Shown: one piece after another, positions 25,918-34,822 of the stretch
Layout of the letters: the number at the start of each line of letters is the position of its first letter
Numbering within the stretch: position 1 is the first letter of the stretch
Assembly: GCA_964609625.1 (NCBI GenBank)
Contig: CAZSRS010000002.1
Coordinates: 1 to 64,000, forward strand
From: G963674665 sp964609625
GTDB taxonomy: Bacteria; Desulfobacterota; Desulfovibrionia; Desulfovibrionales; Desulfovibrionaceae
Direction of reading: 5' to 3'
Length of the DNA stretch: 64,000 bases
Notes under the pieces: model-generated
Database searches by the model: none
Told to the model about the DNA's origin: nothing
Seen by the model: only the letters and a program-made list of their open reading frames with translations
Program-made: the position numbers and the translations under genes

Positions 25918-27978
25918 ATGTCCAAAGCGTTGGAAACCCAGAGAACCTACGCCCTTGTGGGCACGGGCGGCAGCGGCAAGACCTCTGTCGCCGAAATGCT
26001 GCTCTTCCATGCCGGTGTCATCAACCGGCTGGGCAAAGTGGAAGAAGGCGGCACGCAGCTCGACTACGAACCCGAAGAAATCAAGCGGCGCGGCAGCATC
26101 CAACCCGCATTCGCCCATTACACCTGGGACAAGAACCATCACTTCCTCATGGACATGCCCGGGGACAACAACTTCATCGGCGACATCGACTTCCTGCTCA
26201 AGGGCGTTGACGGCGCCATATTCGTCATCGACGCCGTGGACGGCGTTCGCCCCCTCACCCGTCGTATCTGGGAAAAGGTCACCGAGGCCGGCTTGGCCAA
26301 GGTGGTGTTCATCAACAAGCTGGACCGCGACCGGGCGGACTTCTCCATGGCTTTCGACGGGCTGAGCACCATCCTCGGCGCCAAGACCGTGCTCTTGCAC
26401 ATGCCCATCGGCAGCCAGGCCGAGTTCTCCGGCGTGGTGGACGTCATCGCCAACACCGCATACACCTTCGGCCCTGACGGCAAGCTTCAGAAGGCCGAGA
26501 TCCCTGCGGACATGGCCGACGAGGTGGCCGCCTACCGCGAGACCACGGTGGAAAACATCGCCGAGAGCGACGAAGCGCTCATGGAAAAGTATCTCGAAGA
26601 GGGCGAACTCAGCCCCGAGGAGATCCACCAGGCCCTGCGCACCGGCGTGGTCAGCGGTCAACTGGTGCCCGTGGTGGTGGGCGCGGCCCTGGAGAACAAG
26701 GGCGGCCCTCTGCTGCTGGACGCGGTCCAGGCCCTGTTGCCCTCCCCCCTGGAGCGCCCGGCCTGGGTGGGCGAGGACGGCTCCGAGCGTCCCTCCTCTC
26801 CGGACCAACCCGCGGCCGCCTTTGTCTTCAAGACCCTGGCCGACCCTTTTGCCGGCCAGCTGACCCTCCTGCGCGTGCTCTCGGGCCAGTTCGCCCCGGA
26901 CTCCACATACAAGAACACCAACAAGGACGACAACGAGCGCGTGGGGCAGCTCCTCTACCTCACGGGCAAGACCCAGGTGCAGTGCAAGGAGCCGCAGGGC
27001 CCCGGCGCCATCGTCGCCGTGACCAAACTCAAGAACACCGAGACCGGCGACACCCTCTGCACCGAGAAACAGCCCTTCCAACTCAAGAAGCCCGTGCTGC
27101 CGCCGCCTCTGATCACCTACGCCCTGTCCCCCAAGGAAAAGGGCGACGAGGACAAGGTCTACTCCGCGGTGAACAAGCTCCTGGCCGAGGACATCACCCT
27201 GCAGCTCACCCGTGACGAGGAAAGCTCCGACATCCTGCTCTCCGGCATGGGGCAGCTGCACATCGAAATCTCGGTGGAACGCGCCAAGCGCCGCTACAAG
27301 GCCGAAATCGAACTCAAGCCGCCCAAGGTCCCCTACCGCGAGACCATCAAGGGCAAGGCCGAAGTCCAGGGCCGGCACAAGAAGCAATCCGGCGGGCGCG
27401 GCCAGTTCGGCGACTGCTGGATCCGCATGGAGCCCCAACCCCGGGGCGCGGGCTACGAGTTCGTGGACGCCATCGTGGGCGGCGTCATCCCCAGGCAGTT
27501 CATCCCCGCCGTGGACAAGGGCGTCCAGGAAGCCGCGGCCCGTGGATACCTCTCCGGCAACCCCGTGGTGGACATCAAGGTCACCCTCTACGACGGCACC
27601 TACCACACCGTGGACTCCTCGGAAATGGCCTTCAAGGTGGCCGGCTCCCTGGCTTTCAAGAAGGCCATGGAACTGTGCAAGCCCATCCTGCTCGAGCCCA
27701 TCGTCCTGCTCACCGTGACCATCCCGGACGAGCACATGGGCGACGTCATCGGCGACCTCTCCAGCCGCCGGGGCAAGGTCCTGGGCTCCGACTCCACCTC
27801 CGGCATCACCGAGATCAAGGCCCATGTGCCCATGAACGAAGTCCTGCGCTACGCCCCGGACCTGCGCTCCATGACTGGAGGGCAGGGCACCTTCATCATG
27901 GAATTCGACCACTACGAGGAAGCGCCGCCGCCGGTGGCCGACAAGGTCATCGCCGAAAGCAAGAAGGACGAAAATTGA
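25918..27978 (+). CDS. elongation factor G-like translational GTPase (EF-G paralogue)
   Basis: A 686-residue protein with the full EF-G domain set (G domain, II, III, IV with SGGRGQFGDCWI, and V). The G motifs deviate. G1 is GTGGSGKTS (15-23) rather than AHxDAGKTT. G3 is DMPGDNN (79-85), so the catalytic His after DxPG is Asp83. G4 is NKLDRD (133-138). This resembles the divergent FusA2/EF-G-like group that coexists with canonical EF-G and whose role is not settled. GGGAGAG precedes the ATG, and a strong terminator follows. It is not beside rpsL/rpsG/tuf, which supports a paralogue. Confidence 0.88.
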   Translation: MSKALETQRTYALVGTGGSGKTSVAEMLLFHAGVINRLGKVEEGGTQLDYEPEEIKRRGSIQPAFAHYTWDKNHHFLMDMPGDNNFIGDIDFLLKGVDGAIFVIDAVDGVRPLTRRIWEKVTEAGLAKVVFINKLDRDRADFSMAFDGLSTILGAKTVLLHMPIGSQAEFSGVVDVIANTAYTFGPDGKLQKAEIPADMADEVAAYRETTVENIAESDEALMEKYLEEGELSPEEIHQALRTGVVSGQLVPVVVGAALENKGGPLLLDAVQALLPSPLERPAWVGEDGSERPSSPDQPAAAFVFKTLADPFAGQLTLLRVLSGQFAPDSTYKNTNKDDNERVGQLLYLTGKTQVQCKEPQGPGAIVAVTKLKNTETGDTLCTEKQPFQLKKPVLPPPLITYALSPKEKGDEDKVYSAVNKLLAEDITLQLTRDEESSDILLSGMGQLHIEISVERAKRRYKAEIELKPPKVPYRETIKGKAEVQGRHKKQSGGRGQFGDCWIRMEPQPRGAGYEFVDAIVGGVIPRQFIPAVDKGVQEAAARGYLSGNPVVDIKVTLYDGTYHTVDSSEMAFKVAGSLAFKKAMELCKPILLEPIVLLTVTIPDEHMGDVIGDLSSRRGKVLGSDSTSGITEIKAHVPMNEVLRYAPDLRSMTGGQGTFIMEFDHYEEAPPPVADKVIAESKKDEN

Positions 27979-27998
27979 CTTCCGCCAGCCATTGACGC

Positions 27999-28044
27999 GG
28001 CCCCGGCCCGCCCCTTGGGTGGAGCCGGGGCCGTTTCTATTTCA
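27999..28044 (+). terminator. terminator after the EF-G-like gene
   Basis: A 9-bp stem (GGCCCCGGC/GCCGGGGCC) extended inside by CCGCCC/GGGTGG with one wobble pair, followed by a U-rich GTTTCTATTTC. It lies 21 bp after the stop. Confidence 0.8.
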
Positions 28045-28320
28045 ATCCGCGCCCGTCGTACAGCACAAGCGAGAACGGATGCGTTCCGCGCCGACTTGGT
28101 TTTACAATCCTTTTGCGCGCCGCCCCTTGGCTCCGACGCCCGCACGGGGTAGAGACTTCCATGTCCGACGGCAGGATCTTTCCTGAACCGTGGATGCGAA
28201 TCGTCTGGGACGATTCCGCCTCCATGCCGAGCGGCCAAAAGCTTGACTTCCGGGCACTCTTGCACCATCTTGACTGTTTCGTTTTTCCATCACCAGCACC
28301 AGCCGGAGGCCCTTTCCGCA
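28045..28320 (+). other. ileS leader region
   Basis: Non-coding stretch between the EF-G terminator and ileS. A 7-bp hairpin (GAATCGT/ACGATTC, 28198-28216) is present, and a TTGACT at 28243 could be a -35, but I find no convincing -10. A short frame from an ATG at 28161 runs into ileS out of frame and looks incidental. There is no T-box core sequence, so classical tRNA-sensing control is not supported. Confidence 0.5.
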
Positions 28321-31140
28321 ATGAGCGACTACAAGAAAACCCTGCAACTGCCCCAAACCAGCTTTCCCATGAAGGCCAACCTCAGCCAGAACGAGCCAAA
28401 GGTTCTGGAGTTCTGGGAGCGGATCGGCGCCTACCAAGCCATGACCGCCGGCAACAACCACAAGGGGCGTTTCGTGCTCCACGACGGCCCGCCTTACGCC
28501 AACGGCAACATCCACCTGGGCACCGCCCTGAACAAGGTGCTCAAGGACATCATCGTCAAGTCCAAGAACCTTCTGGGCTACAAGGCCGAATACGTGCCCG
28601 GCTGGGACTGCCACGGCCTGCCCATCGAGCACAAGGTCGAGACGCAGCTCAAGGAGAAGAAAAAGGTGCTGCCTCCGGCCACAGTGCGCAAGCTTTGCCG
28701 CGAGTACGCCACCAAATGGCTGGACGTGCAGCGCGCCGAGTTCAAGCGCCTGGGCGTGCTCGGGGTCTGGGACGACCCCTACATGACCATGAAGCCCGCG
28801 TACGAGGCAGCCACGGCCCGGGAACTGACCAATTTCATGGCCAAGGGCTCGGTGACCCGCAGCAAGAAGCCCATATACTGGTGCCTCTCCTGCCAGACCG
28901 CCCTGGCCGAGGCCGAGGTGGAGTACCACGACCACACCTCCCCTTCGATATATGTGCGCTTCCCCCTGCCCGACCCCGGCGTAGCCCGCGTCTTTCCCCA
29001 GGCCGCACCGGGCAAGACCTTCATCGTGATCTGGACCACCACCCCCTGGACCATCCCCAGCAACCTGGGCGTGGCCGTGCACCCGGAATTCGACTACGTC
29101 CTGCTCAGGCACGCCGACGAATACTACATCCTGGCCGAGCAGCTCATCGAACACTGCATCAAGGTCTTTGGTTGGAGCGACGTTGAGAGGATCGCCACCT
29201 GCAAGGGCGCGGAGCTGGAAGGCCTCACGGCACGCCACCCTTTCCTTGAGCGTGACTCCAAGCTGGTTCTGGGCGACTACGTGACCCTGGACACCGGCAC
29301 GGGCTGCGTGCATACCGCGCCCGGCCACGGCCGCGAGGACTACGAGACCGGCCTGCGCTACGGCCTGGAAATCCTCTCCCCCCTGGACGACCAGGGCCGT
29401 TTCCTGGACGTGGTGGAGCACTTCGCCGGACTCACCGTGTTCGAGGCAAACCCAAAGGTCATCGAGGTCATCCAGGAAAAGGGCAACCTCCTGGCACAGG
29501 GGCGGCTCAAGCACTCCTACCCCCACTGCTGGCGCTGCAAGGATCCTGTGATCTTCCGCGCCACCACCCAGTGGTTCATCTCCATGGAGCGCAACGACCT
29601 GCGCAAACACGCCCTGGAGGCCATCATGAACGATGTGCGCTGGATACCCCACTGGGGGCGCGAGCGCATCCACAGCATGATCGAGAACCGACCGGACTGG
29701 TGCATCTCCAGGCAACGGCTCTGGGGCGTGCCCATCGTGGCACTGCTCTGCGAAAGCTGCGGCGAGGCGTACTTTGACGCCGACTGGGCGCGCTCCGTGG
29801 TGGAGAAGTTCGCGACCTATCCCACGGGATGCGACTACTGGTTTGACACACCCCTGGAGGAGATCGCGCCCCATGGCCTGCACTGCCCCTCCTGCGGGGC
29901 GGGAAAATGGAGGAAGGAGACCGACATCCTGGACGTTTGGTTCGACTCGGGCACCAGCTTTGCCGCGGTCTGCGAACAACGCCCCGAATGCACCTTCCCC
30001 GCGGACATGTACCTGGAGGGCACCGACCAACATCGCGGGTGGTTCCACAGCTCGCTGCTGGCCTCGGTGGGCACACGCGCCCAGGCACCCTATCGCTCCG
30101 TGCTGACCCACGGCTACGTGGTGGACGGCGAGGGTAAGAAGATGTCCAAGTCCGTGGGCAACGTGGTGGCGCCGCAACAGATCATCGACAAGTACGGCGC
30201 CGAGATCCTGCGCATGTGGGTGGCCTCCGTGGACTACACCGAGGACATCCGCATCTCCGACGAAATCCTGGAGCGACAGGTGGACGCCTACCGCCGCATC
30301 CGCAACACTTGCCGCTTCATCCTAGGCAACCTGGCCGACTTCACCCCGGACAAGGCAGTGGATCCTGCCGCCATGCCCGGCCTGGACCGCTATGCCCTGG
30401 ATACGGCCGCGCGTGCCTATCAGCGCATCCTGCGCGCCTACGACGACTACGAGTTCCACAAGGTGTTCCACACCCTGCACCAGCTTTGCGTCACCGACCT
30501 CTCGGCCTTTTATCTGGACATCCTCAAGGACCGGCTCTACGTCTCTGCCGCGGATTCCCCGGAGCGCCGCGCCTCCCAGACCGTGCTCTGGAAGGTACTG
30601 ACCATGCTCATGCAGGGCATGGCTCCGGTGCTCAGCTTCACGGCGGAGGAAGTCTTCCGGCACCTGCCCGAGGCCTTGAAGCCCGGCGCGGCAACGGTCT
30701 TCGGTACAGAACCGGCCGAGGCGGAGCCCGTGCTTTCCGCCGACGAACGCCGAGCCTGGGAAGTGGTGGAGCAGGTGCGTGCCGAGGTGACCAAGGCCAT
30801 CGAGCCCAAGCGCAAGGACGCCGTAGTGGGGCACTCCCTGGACACCCGCGTCACGCTCTACGTCTCGCTGGAGCTGACGGAAAAGCTCCAGACCTCGGGC
30901 GCGGACCTGCGCGAGGTGTTCATCGTTTCCAGCGCCGTGCTGGCCCCCCTGGAGACCGCGCCGGCCGATGCCTTTGCCAGCGAGGAACTGCCCGGCCTGA
31001 AGGTGGGCGTGGAGCGCGCGCCTGGAGAAAAGTGCGCCCGCTGCTGGACCTACAGCGAGGAGTTGGGCGCGGACACCGGCCGGCCGGACATCTGCCCACG
31101 ATGCGCCGCGGTGCTCGCCGTGACAAGCTCCAGAGCATAA
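28321..31140 (+). CDS. ileS: isoleucine--tRNA ligase
   Basis: Class I aminoacyl-tRNA synthetase of 939 residues that charges tRNA-Ile. It carries the HIGH-type motif PPYANGNIHLG (57-67), the editing domain (CP1), WCISRQRLWGVPI, the KMSKS loop (about 606-610) and a C-terminal zinc finger with CARCW and CPRC near residues 904-928. The zinc finger and length place it in the bacterial E. coli-like class, normally mupirocin-sensitive. The ATG at 28321 follows a GGAGG 11 bases upstream. lspA starts 8 bp after the stop, the conserved ileS-lspA pair. Confidence 0.97.
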   Translation: MSDYKKTLQLPQTSFPMKANLSQNEPKVLEFWERIGAYQAMTAGNNHKGRFVLHDGPPYANGNIHLGTALNKVLKDIIVKSKNLLGYKAEYVPGWDCHGLPIEHKVETQLKEKKKVLPPATVRKLCREYATKWLDVQRAEFKRLGVLGVWDDPYMTMKPAYEAATARELTNFMAKGSVTRSKKPIYWCLSCQTALAEAEVEYHDHTSPSIYVRFPLPDPGVARVFPQAAPGKTFIVIWTTTPWTIPSNLGVAVHPEFDYVLLRHADEYYILAEQLIEHCIKVFGWSDVERIATCKGAELEGLTARHPFLERDSKLVLGDYVTLDTGTGCVHTAPGHGREDYETGLRYGLEILSPLDDQGRFLDVVEHFAGLTVFEANPKVIEVIQEKGNLLAQGRLKHSYPHCWRCKDPVIFRATTQWFISMERNDLRKHALEAIMNDVRWIPHWGRERIHSMIENRPDWCISRQRLWGVPIVALLCESCGEAYFDADWARSVVEKFATYPTGCDYWFDTPLEEIAPHGLHCPSCGAGKWRKETDILDVWFDSGTSFAAVCEQRPECTFPADMYLEGTDQHRGWFHSSLLASVGTRAQAPYRSVLTHGYVVDGEGKKMSKSVGNVVAPQQIIDKYGAEILRMWVASVDYTEDIRISDEILERQVDAYRRIRNTCRFILGNLADFTPDKAVDPAAMPGLDRYALDTAARAYQRILRAYDDYEFHKVFHTLHQLCVTDLSAFYLDILKDRLYVSAADSPERRASQTVLWKVLTMLMQGMAPVLSFTAEEVFRHLPEALKPGAATVFGTEPAEAEPVLSADERRAWEVVEQVRAEVTKAIEPKRKDAVVGHSLDTRVTLYVSLELTEKLQTSGADLREVFIVSSAVLAPLETAPADAFASEELPGLKVGVERAPGEKCARCWTYSEELGADTGRPDICPRCAAVLAVTSSRA

Positions 31141-31148
31141 GGACGGAC

Positions 31149-31646
31149 ATGCGCTCACGCTACACGCCCCTCCTGCTGCTTGCAGCGATCCTGGTACTCC
31201 TGGACCAGGCCACCAAGTGGCTCGTGGTGCGGAATTTGGCCTTGGGCGAGGCCATCCCGGTGATTCCGGGGTTCTTCGACCTGGTGCACGTGCTCAACCG
31301 CGGCGCGAGTTTCGGCATGCTCAACCGCGGCGACATCACCTGGCAGCGCTGGTTCTTCATCGCCATGACCCTGGTGGCCATCGCCGTGATCGTCTACATG
31401 GTGCGCATGAGCAAACCCGAGGAACGGCTGTTGCGTCTGGCCCTGGGCGGCATCCTCGGCGGGGCGGTGGGCAACCTCATCGACCGAGTTCGGCAGGGCA
31501 TGGTGGTGGACTTCCTGGACTTCTCCATCGGCACATACCATTGGCCGGCCTTCAACGTGGCGGATTCCGCCATCAGCGTTGGCGCGGTGCTGTTGATCGT
31601 CTCGTTCTACCTGCGCGGAGAGCGCAAACCAAGGGGGCAAGGCTGA
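31149..31646 (+). CDS. lspA: lipoprotein signal peptidase (signal peptidase II)
   Basis: A 165-residue inner-membrane aspartyl protease that cleaves lipoprotein signal peptides after lipidation. Four membrane helices and both catalytic Asp motifs are visible: GNLIDRVRQGMVVDFLDF and FNVADSAIS. AAGGA precedes the ATG. It serves lipoproteins such as MlaA, the YbgF-like protein and the Liv binding protein in this window. The stop overlaps the next start (TGATG). Confidence 0.96.
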   Translation: MRSRYTPLLLLAAILVLLDQATKWLVVRNLALGEAIPVIPGFFDLVHVLNRGASFGMLNRGDITWQRWFFIAMTLVAIAVIVYMVRMSKPEERLLRLALGGILGGAVGNLIDRVRQGMVVDFLDFSIGTYHWPAFNVADSAISVGAVLLIVSFYLRGERKPRGQG

Positions 31647-31891
31647 TGTTCGAACACTGGACCGGATTCTTCACCCAACCCGCGGGAATCCTCACCCTGA
31701 AGATCCTCCTGTTGACCATTCCGGCCATCCCCAACCTCTGGGCCATCTACCACGCCTACAACCGCGACTTTCCCACGGTACAGGAAAAAATGGCCTGGAT
31801 CGGCGCGGGGATATTCGTACCCGTGCTCGGGGGACTGCTCTACTTGTTCATTGGCCGCAGACGGGCTATAAGGCGTGGGGCAGGTGTGTGA
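31646..31891 (+). CDS. small PLD-nuclease N-terminal-like (PLDc_N) membrane protein
   Basis: An 81-residue protein with two membrane helices (about 15-37 and 50-71) joined by HAYNRDFPTVQEKMAW, ending in a basic tail. The pattern (NLWAIYHAYNRDF, then PVLGGLLYLFIGRR) matches the PLDc_N domain that precedes cardiolipin synthase catalytic domains, here alone. It overlaps lspA by one base, so translation is coupled. Function unknown. Confidence 0.75.
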   Translation: MFEHWTGFFTQPAGILTLKILLLTIPAIPNLWAIYHAYNRDFPTVQEKMAWIGAGIFVPVLGGLLYLFIGRRRAIRRGAGV

Positions 31892-31997
31892 TGCCCACGG
31901 CCGCGTTCGTCTGCCTGAAAGGCGATTCGTTCACCTGTCATGACAAACACATCCTGCCCGGGTTTTGGCACAGGATGAAGTACATTGGGAGTGCCAT

Positions 31998-32795
31998 ATG
32001 AAAAGACTGTTCTTGCTGCTCATGTCGCTGGTTCTGGTCGGGGCCTGTGCGAGCCGTGACAAGGTCGACCAGTTGGAACGTCGAAATGTTGAACAGCAAC
32101 AACGCCTCTCCAACTTCGAGGAGATTCGGCCCAGGGTAGCCAACCACGAGGCCGAGATCGACCGGCTGAACAAACGCATCTCCTCGCTGGAGGGGCGCAT
32201 CGAGGAACTGCAACGCCGGCTGGAAGTGAAGCCCCTTACCCCGGCCTATCCCGAAGCCCCCGGCGATCCCTTTGCCGTGCCACAGACCGCTGACGGATAC
32301 CCCGTCGCACAGCAGCCAGGCATGCAGCAACCGGCGCAGGACCCCTTTGCCCCGCAACCCGGCATGCAACCACAAGAGCAGCAGCAAATGGCAGCCCTCA
32401 CACCCCAGGAACCTGCCCAAGATCCGGCCCAGGAACTGTACGACCAGGCACTCCGGGAATTCAACCAACGCAACTACCAGGCAGCCCAGGCCACCTGGAA
32501 ACAGTTCTCGGAGAAATACCCAGACAGCGCCCTGACGCCCAACGCCGTGTTCTGGCAGGGCGAGAGCTTCTACCAGATGCGTGACTACCCCAAGGCCATC
32601 CTCTCCTATCAGGAGCTGATCAGCAAGTTTCCCAAGAGCCCAAAGTATGCCGCAGCCTTGCTCAAACAAGGCATTTCCTTCATCATCATCAACAAGCCCG
32701 AGGCCGGCAGACTGGTGCTCAACGACGTAATCAAGAAATTCCCCAACACTCCGGAAGCCAAACGCGCCGAGGAGTTCCTCAGCAACGCCAACTAA
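31998..32795 (+). CDS. YbgF/CpoB-like Tol-Pal-associated lipoprotein
   Basis: A 265-residue protein with a lipobox at LVGACAS (Cys17). It has an N-terminal coiled coil (about 22-75), a Pro/Gln-rich linker (about 80-145), and TPR repeats at the C-terminus (from QELYDQALREFNQRNYQAA). YbgF/CpoB coordinates the Tol-Pal system with peptidoglycan synthesis in the periplasm. E. coli CpoB is not lipidated, so the Cys is a difference. No tol or pal genes are adjacent. The ATG at 31998 follows GGGAG. Confidence 0.85.
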   Translation: MKRLFLLLMSLVLVGACASRDKVDQLERRNVEQQQRLSNFEEIRPRVANHEAEIDRLNKRISSLEGRIEELQRRLEVKPLTPAYPEAPGDPFAVPQTADGYPVAQQPGMQQPAQDPFAPQPGMQPQEQQQMAALTPQEPAQDPAQELYDQALREFNQRNYQAAQATWKQFSEKYPDSALTPNAVFWQGESFYQMRDYPKAILSYQELISKFPKSPKYAAALLKQGISFIIINKPEAGRLVLNDVIKKFPNTPEAKRAEEFLSNAN

Positions 32796-32801
32796 CCCCA
32801 C

Positions 32802-32835
32802 GGTGCGGGATTCCGGTTCGCCGAATTCCCGCACC
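32802..32835 (+). other. hairpin after the ybgF-like gene
   Basis: A 9-bp perfect stem (GGTGCGGGA/TCCCGCACC), extendable with one bulge, lies 6 bp after the stop. There is no U-run, so it may act in mRNA stability or partial termination rather than as a standard terminator. Confidence 0.45.
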
Positions 32836-32904
32836 ACCGGCACGGACCTGCTTCACGGCGCCCCCTGGAGCCCGCCGCGCGGCCCACACCAACGAGAGCG
32901 CATC

Positions 32905-33345
32905 ATGAGTGAATTAATCAAGGCATACAGGAAGATCATAGTTCTGAACTTCCCCACCGACGTGGTGGAAAAGCCCATGGTCTGCAACCTGGCCAGGCTT
33001 TTCGACGTCACTTTCAACATCCTCCAGGCCCAAATCACCCCCCGCAGGGAGGGGTTCATGACCCTGGAGATCATCGGCAGTGAAGAGAACTGCACCAAAG
33101 GCATCTCCTACCTCAAGGAGCACAGCATCAAGATCTCCGAGGTGGCGCAGAAGATCTCGCGTGACGATGAATCCTGCGTCCAGTGCGGCATGTGCACGGC
33201 CATCTGCCCCAACCATTCCCTGTCATTGAACATCGCCGACCGGCGCGTACTCTTCGACAAGGAGCGCTGCACCGGCTGCGGGCTCTGCGTCCGCGTCTGC
33301 CCGGTGCAGGCCATGCATATGGAAGTGGAGAACGGCCAGTGGTGA
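32905..33345 (+). CDS. NIL-domain ferredoxin (two 4Fe-4S clusters)
   Basis: A 146-residue protein: a NIL domain (about 8-85) followed by two 4Fe-4S sites, CVQCGMCTAICP and CTGCGLCVRVCP. NIL-ferredoxins of this type (COG2122-like) work with DUF39 proteins in sulfide incorporation into homocysteine from aspartate semialdehyde in methanogens and have been implicated in sulfate reducers. The DUF39 partner is not in this window, so that role is plausible rather than shown. GAGAG precedes the ATG. Confidence 0.9.
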   Translation: MSELIKAYRKIIVLNFPTDVVEKPMVCNLARLFDVTFNILQAQITPRREGFMTLEIIGSEENCTKGISYLKEHSIKISEVAQKISRDDESCVQCGMCTAICPNHSLSLNIADRRVLFDKERCTGCGLCVRVCPVQAMHMEVENGQW

Positions 33346-33417
33346 CCACCCACCGCGCGGACTGACCGCGCCGCACAGGGGATGTTTCCGGCATCCCGAC
33401 AGGCCACGGATGCGAGC

Positions 33418-33960
33418 ATGGAGAAGGAAAAACGTACCTATTCGAGAATCGCCGTCAACATCCAGGCCTGGTTGCGGCCCTTGCCGACCCCCGACGACAC
33501 CCCCATGTTCAACGAGAGCACCGGGCTCATGCAGGACACCGCACGGACCAACCTGTTCGATTCCAGGCTACCCGCCCCTTTGATCGACTTTCTCCTGGGC
33601 ATGGACACCAAGCTCCAGGCCATCCTGAGCATGCTGGGACGCGACCGGCTGCTCAAGGACTTCCCGCTCACGGCCACGGTCCGGGAAATCAGCGGCGCCG
33701 GAGTCCGGCTGCACCTGCCCCAGGCGGATGAACCTCTTCTGGAAGGCACGGCCCTGGAAGTCGTATTGGCCCTAAGCCAGATGCCCCTGCGCCTGGCCGG
33801 CGCCATGGGCCGTGTCAGCCGCAATGAAACCGACCCGACCTCGGGACGGATCATCCATGCCGTTGAGTTCACGAGCATCCGCGAGGAAGATCTGGACGCC
33901 ATCGTTGGTTTCGTTCTTCAGGAAGAACGCAAGCATATCCGGCAGCAAAAGTGGGAATGA
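33418..33960 (+). CDS. PilZ-domain protein
   Basis: A 180-residue protein with the c-di-GMP-contacting RTYSR (RxxxR, Arg6-Arg10) and EISGAG (90-95), which fits the second motif SxxG but has Glu where Asp/Asn is usual. About 80 residues separate the two motifs, longer than in minimal PilZ domains, so an inserted helical segment (about 40-80) is likely. It lies 98 bp before cheZ, suggesting a link between c-di-GMP and motility. Confidence 0.82.
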   Translation: MEKEKRTYSRIAVNIQAWLRPLPTPDDTPMFNESTGLMQDTARTNLFDSRLPAPLIDFLLGMDTKLQAILSMLGRDRLLKDFPLTATVREISGAGVRLHLPQADEPLLEGTALEVVLALSQMPLRLAGAMGRVSRNETDPTSGRIIHAVEFTSIREEDLDAIVGFVLQEERKHIRQQKWE

Positions 33961-34058
33961 CGCAGGCCGCTCAGGACTGCCCACCATCAACCCGGAAAGA
34001 ACGCAAAGTCATTTCATTCCACCGCGAATTGCTATATTATCCCTGCCAAGGAGTTGTC

Positions 34059-34790
34059 ATGGACACGCAGAAGGAAATGCTCGACAGGGTCATGGAAAAG
34101 GTGGTCCTCCAGGTTGTTGAAGGCCTCAAGGTCACCATCGCCCAGACCGTGGAGAAGGAACTTTCCAGCAGCTTGAGCCGCGCGCTCGTGGAAAGCGAAT
34201 TCTATCGCCGCATCAGCGAGGAAATGCGCGGAGGCCTGCAGAACATCTACAAGCAGATCGCCGAGGCCACGCGCCCATCCGGCGCCGCGGCCACGGAACA
34301 CCCGGAACAGGCCGACAAGCTGTTTCTCGAGGCCTCCAGACAGCTCGACGAGATCCTCGACACCACGGAAAAGGCCACCACCGAGATCATGGACGTGGTG
34401 GAGAAGCACATGGCCCTGCAGAACCGCTCCCAGGAATTGCTCGCCGCCTTGCGCAAGACACGCAAATCCAACCCCGCCATCCAGCAGCTCATCGACATCA
34501 ACGACGAACTGGGCGGCAACCTCATGAACATCATGACCAGCCTCAGTTTCCAGGACCTCACGGGCCAGCGCATCAAGAAGATCATCAACGCCCTGAAGAC
34601 CATCGAGGGCATCGTGTTCGAACTCTACCTGTCCACGGGACTCTCCATCAAGGCCAGGGAGGAGGCTCCGGACAAAGACACCGATACGATCCGCAAGGAA
34701 TCAACTCAAAAAGTCCACGAACTCAAGGGACCGCAGCTCAACGGCCCAACCCAGGCGGACATCGACGAGCTGCTCAACCAGCTGTTGTAA
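34059..34790 (+). CDS. cheZ: protein phosphatase CheZ
   Basis: A 243-residue CheY-P phosphatase. The catalytic signature FQDLTGQRIKKI has Asp166 and Gln170, which correspond to the phosphatase residues of E. coli CheZ. The C-terminal ADIDELLNQLL resembles the CheY-tethering peptide. Long helices (about 85-180) form the dimer hairpin. The ATG at 34059 follows AAGGAG. No other che genes are nearby. Confidence 0.92.
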   Translation: MDTQKEMLDRVMEKVVLQVVEGLKVTIAQTVEKELSSSLSRALVESEFYRRISEEMRGGLQNIYKQIAEATRPSGAAATEHPEQADKLFLEASRQLDEILDTTEKATTEIMDVVEKHMALQNRSQELLAALRKTRKSNPAIQQLIDINDELGGNLMNIMTSLSFQDLTGQRIKKIINALKTIEGIVFELYLSTGLSIKAREEAPDKDTDTIRKESTQKVHELKGPQLNGPTQADIDELLNQLL

Positions 34791-34822
34791 ACGCGCTTTC
34801 CACGACAGGGGGCACAGAGGCC

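Noticed and set aside
25891..27912. Long open frame antisense to the EF-G-like gene
   Set aside because: Its product is a low-complexity Gly/His/Val/Leu-rich chain, the usual antisense shadow of a GC-rich gene; the sense strand gives a full EF-G.
28045..28320. T-box riboswitch upstream of ileS
   Set aside because: The conserved T-box core and antiterminator are absent; only a small hairpin is seen.
28102..30177. Long open frame antisense to ileS
   Set aside because: Same shadow effect; the sense frame has all IleS motifs.
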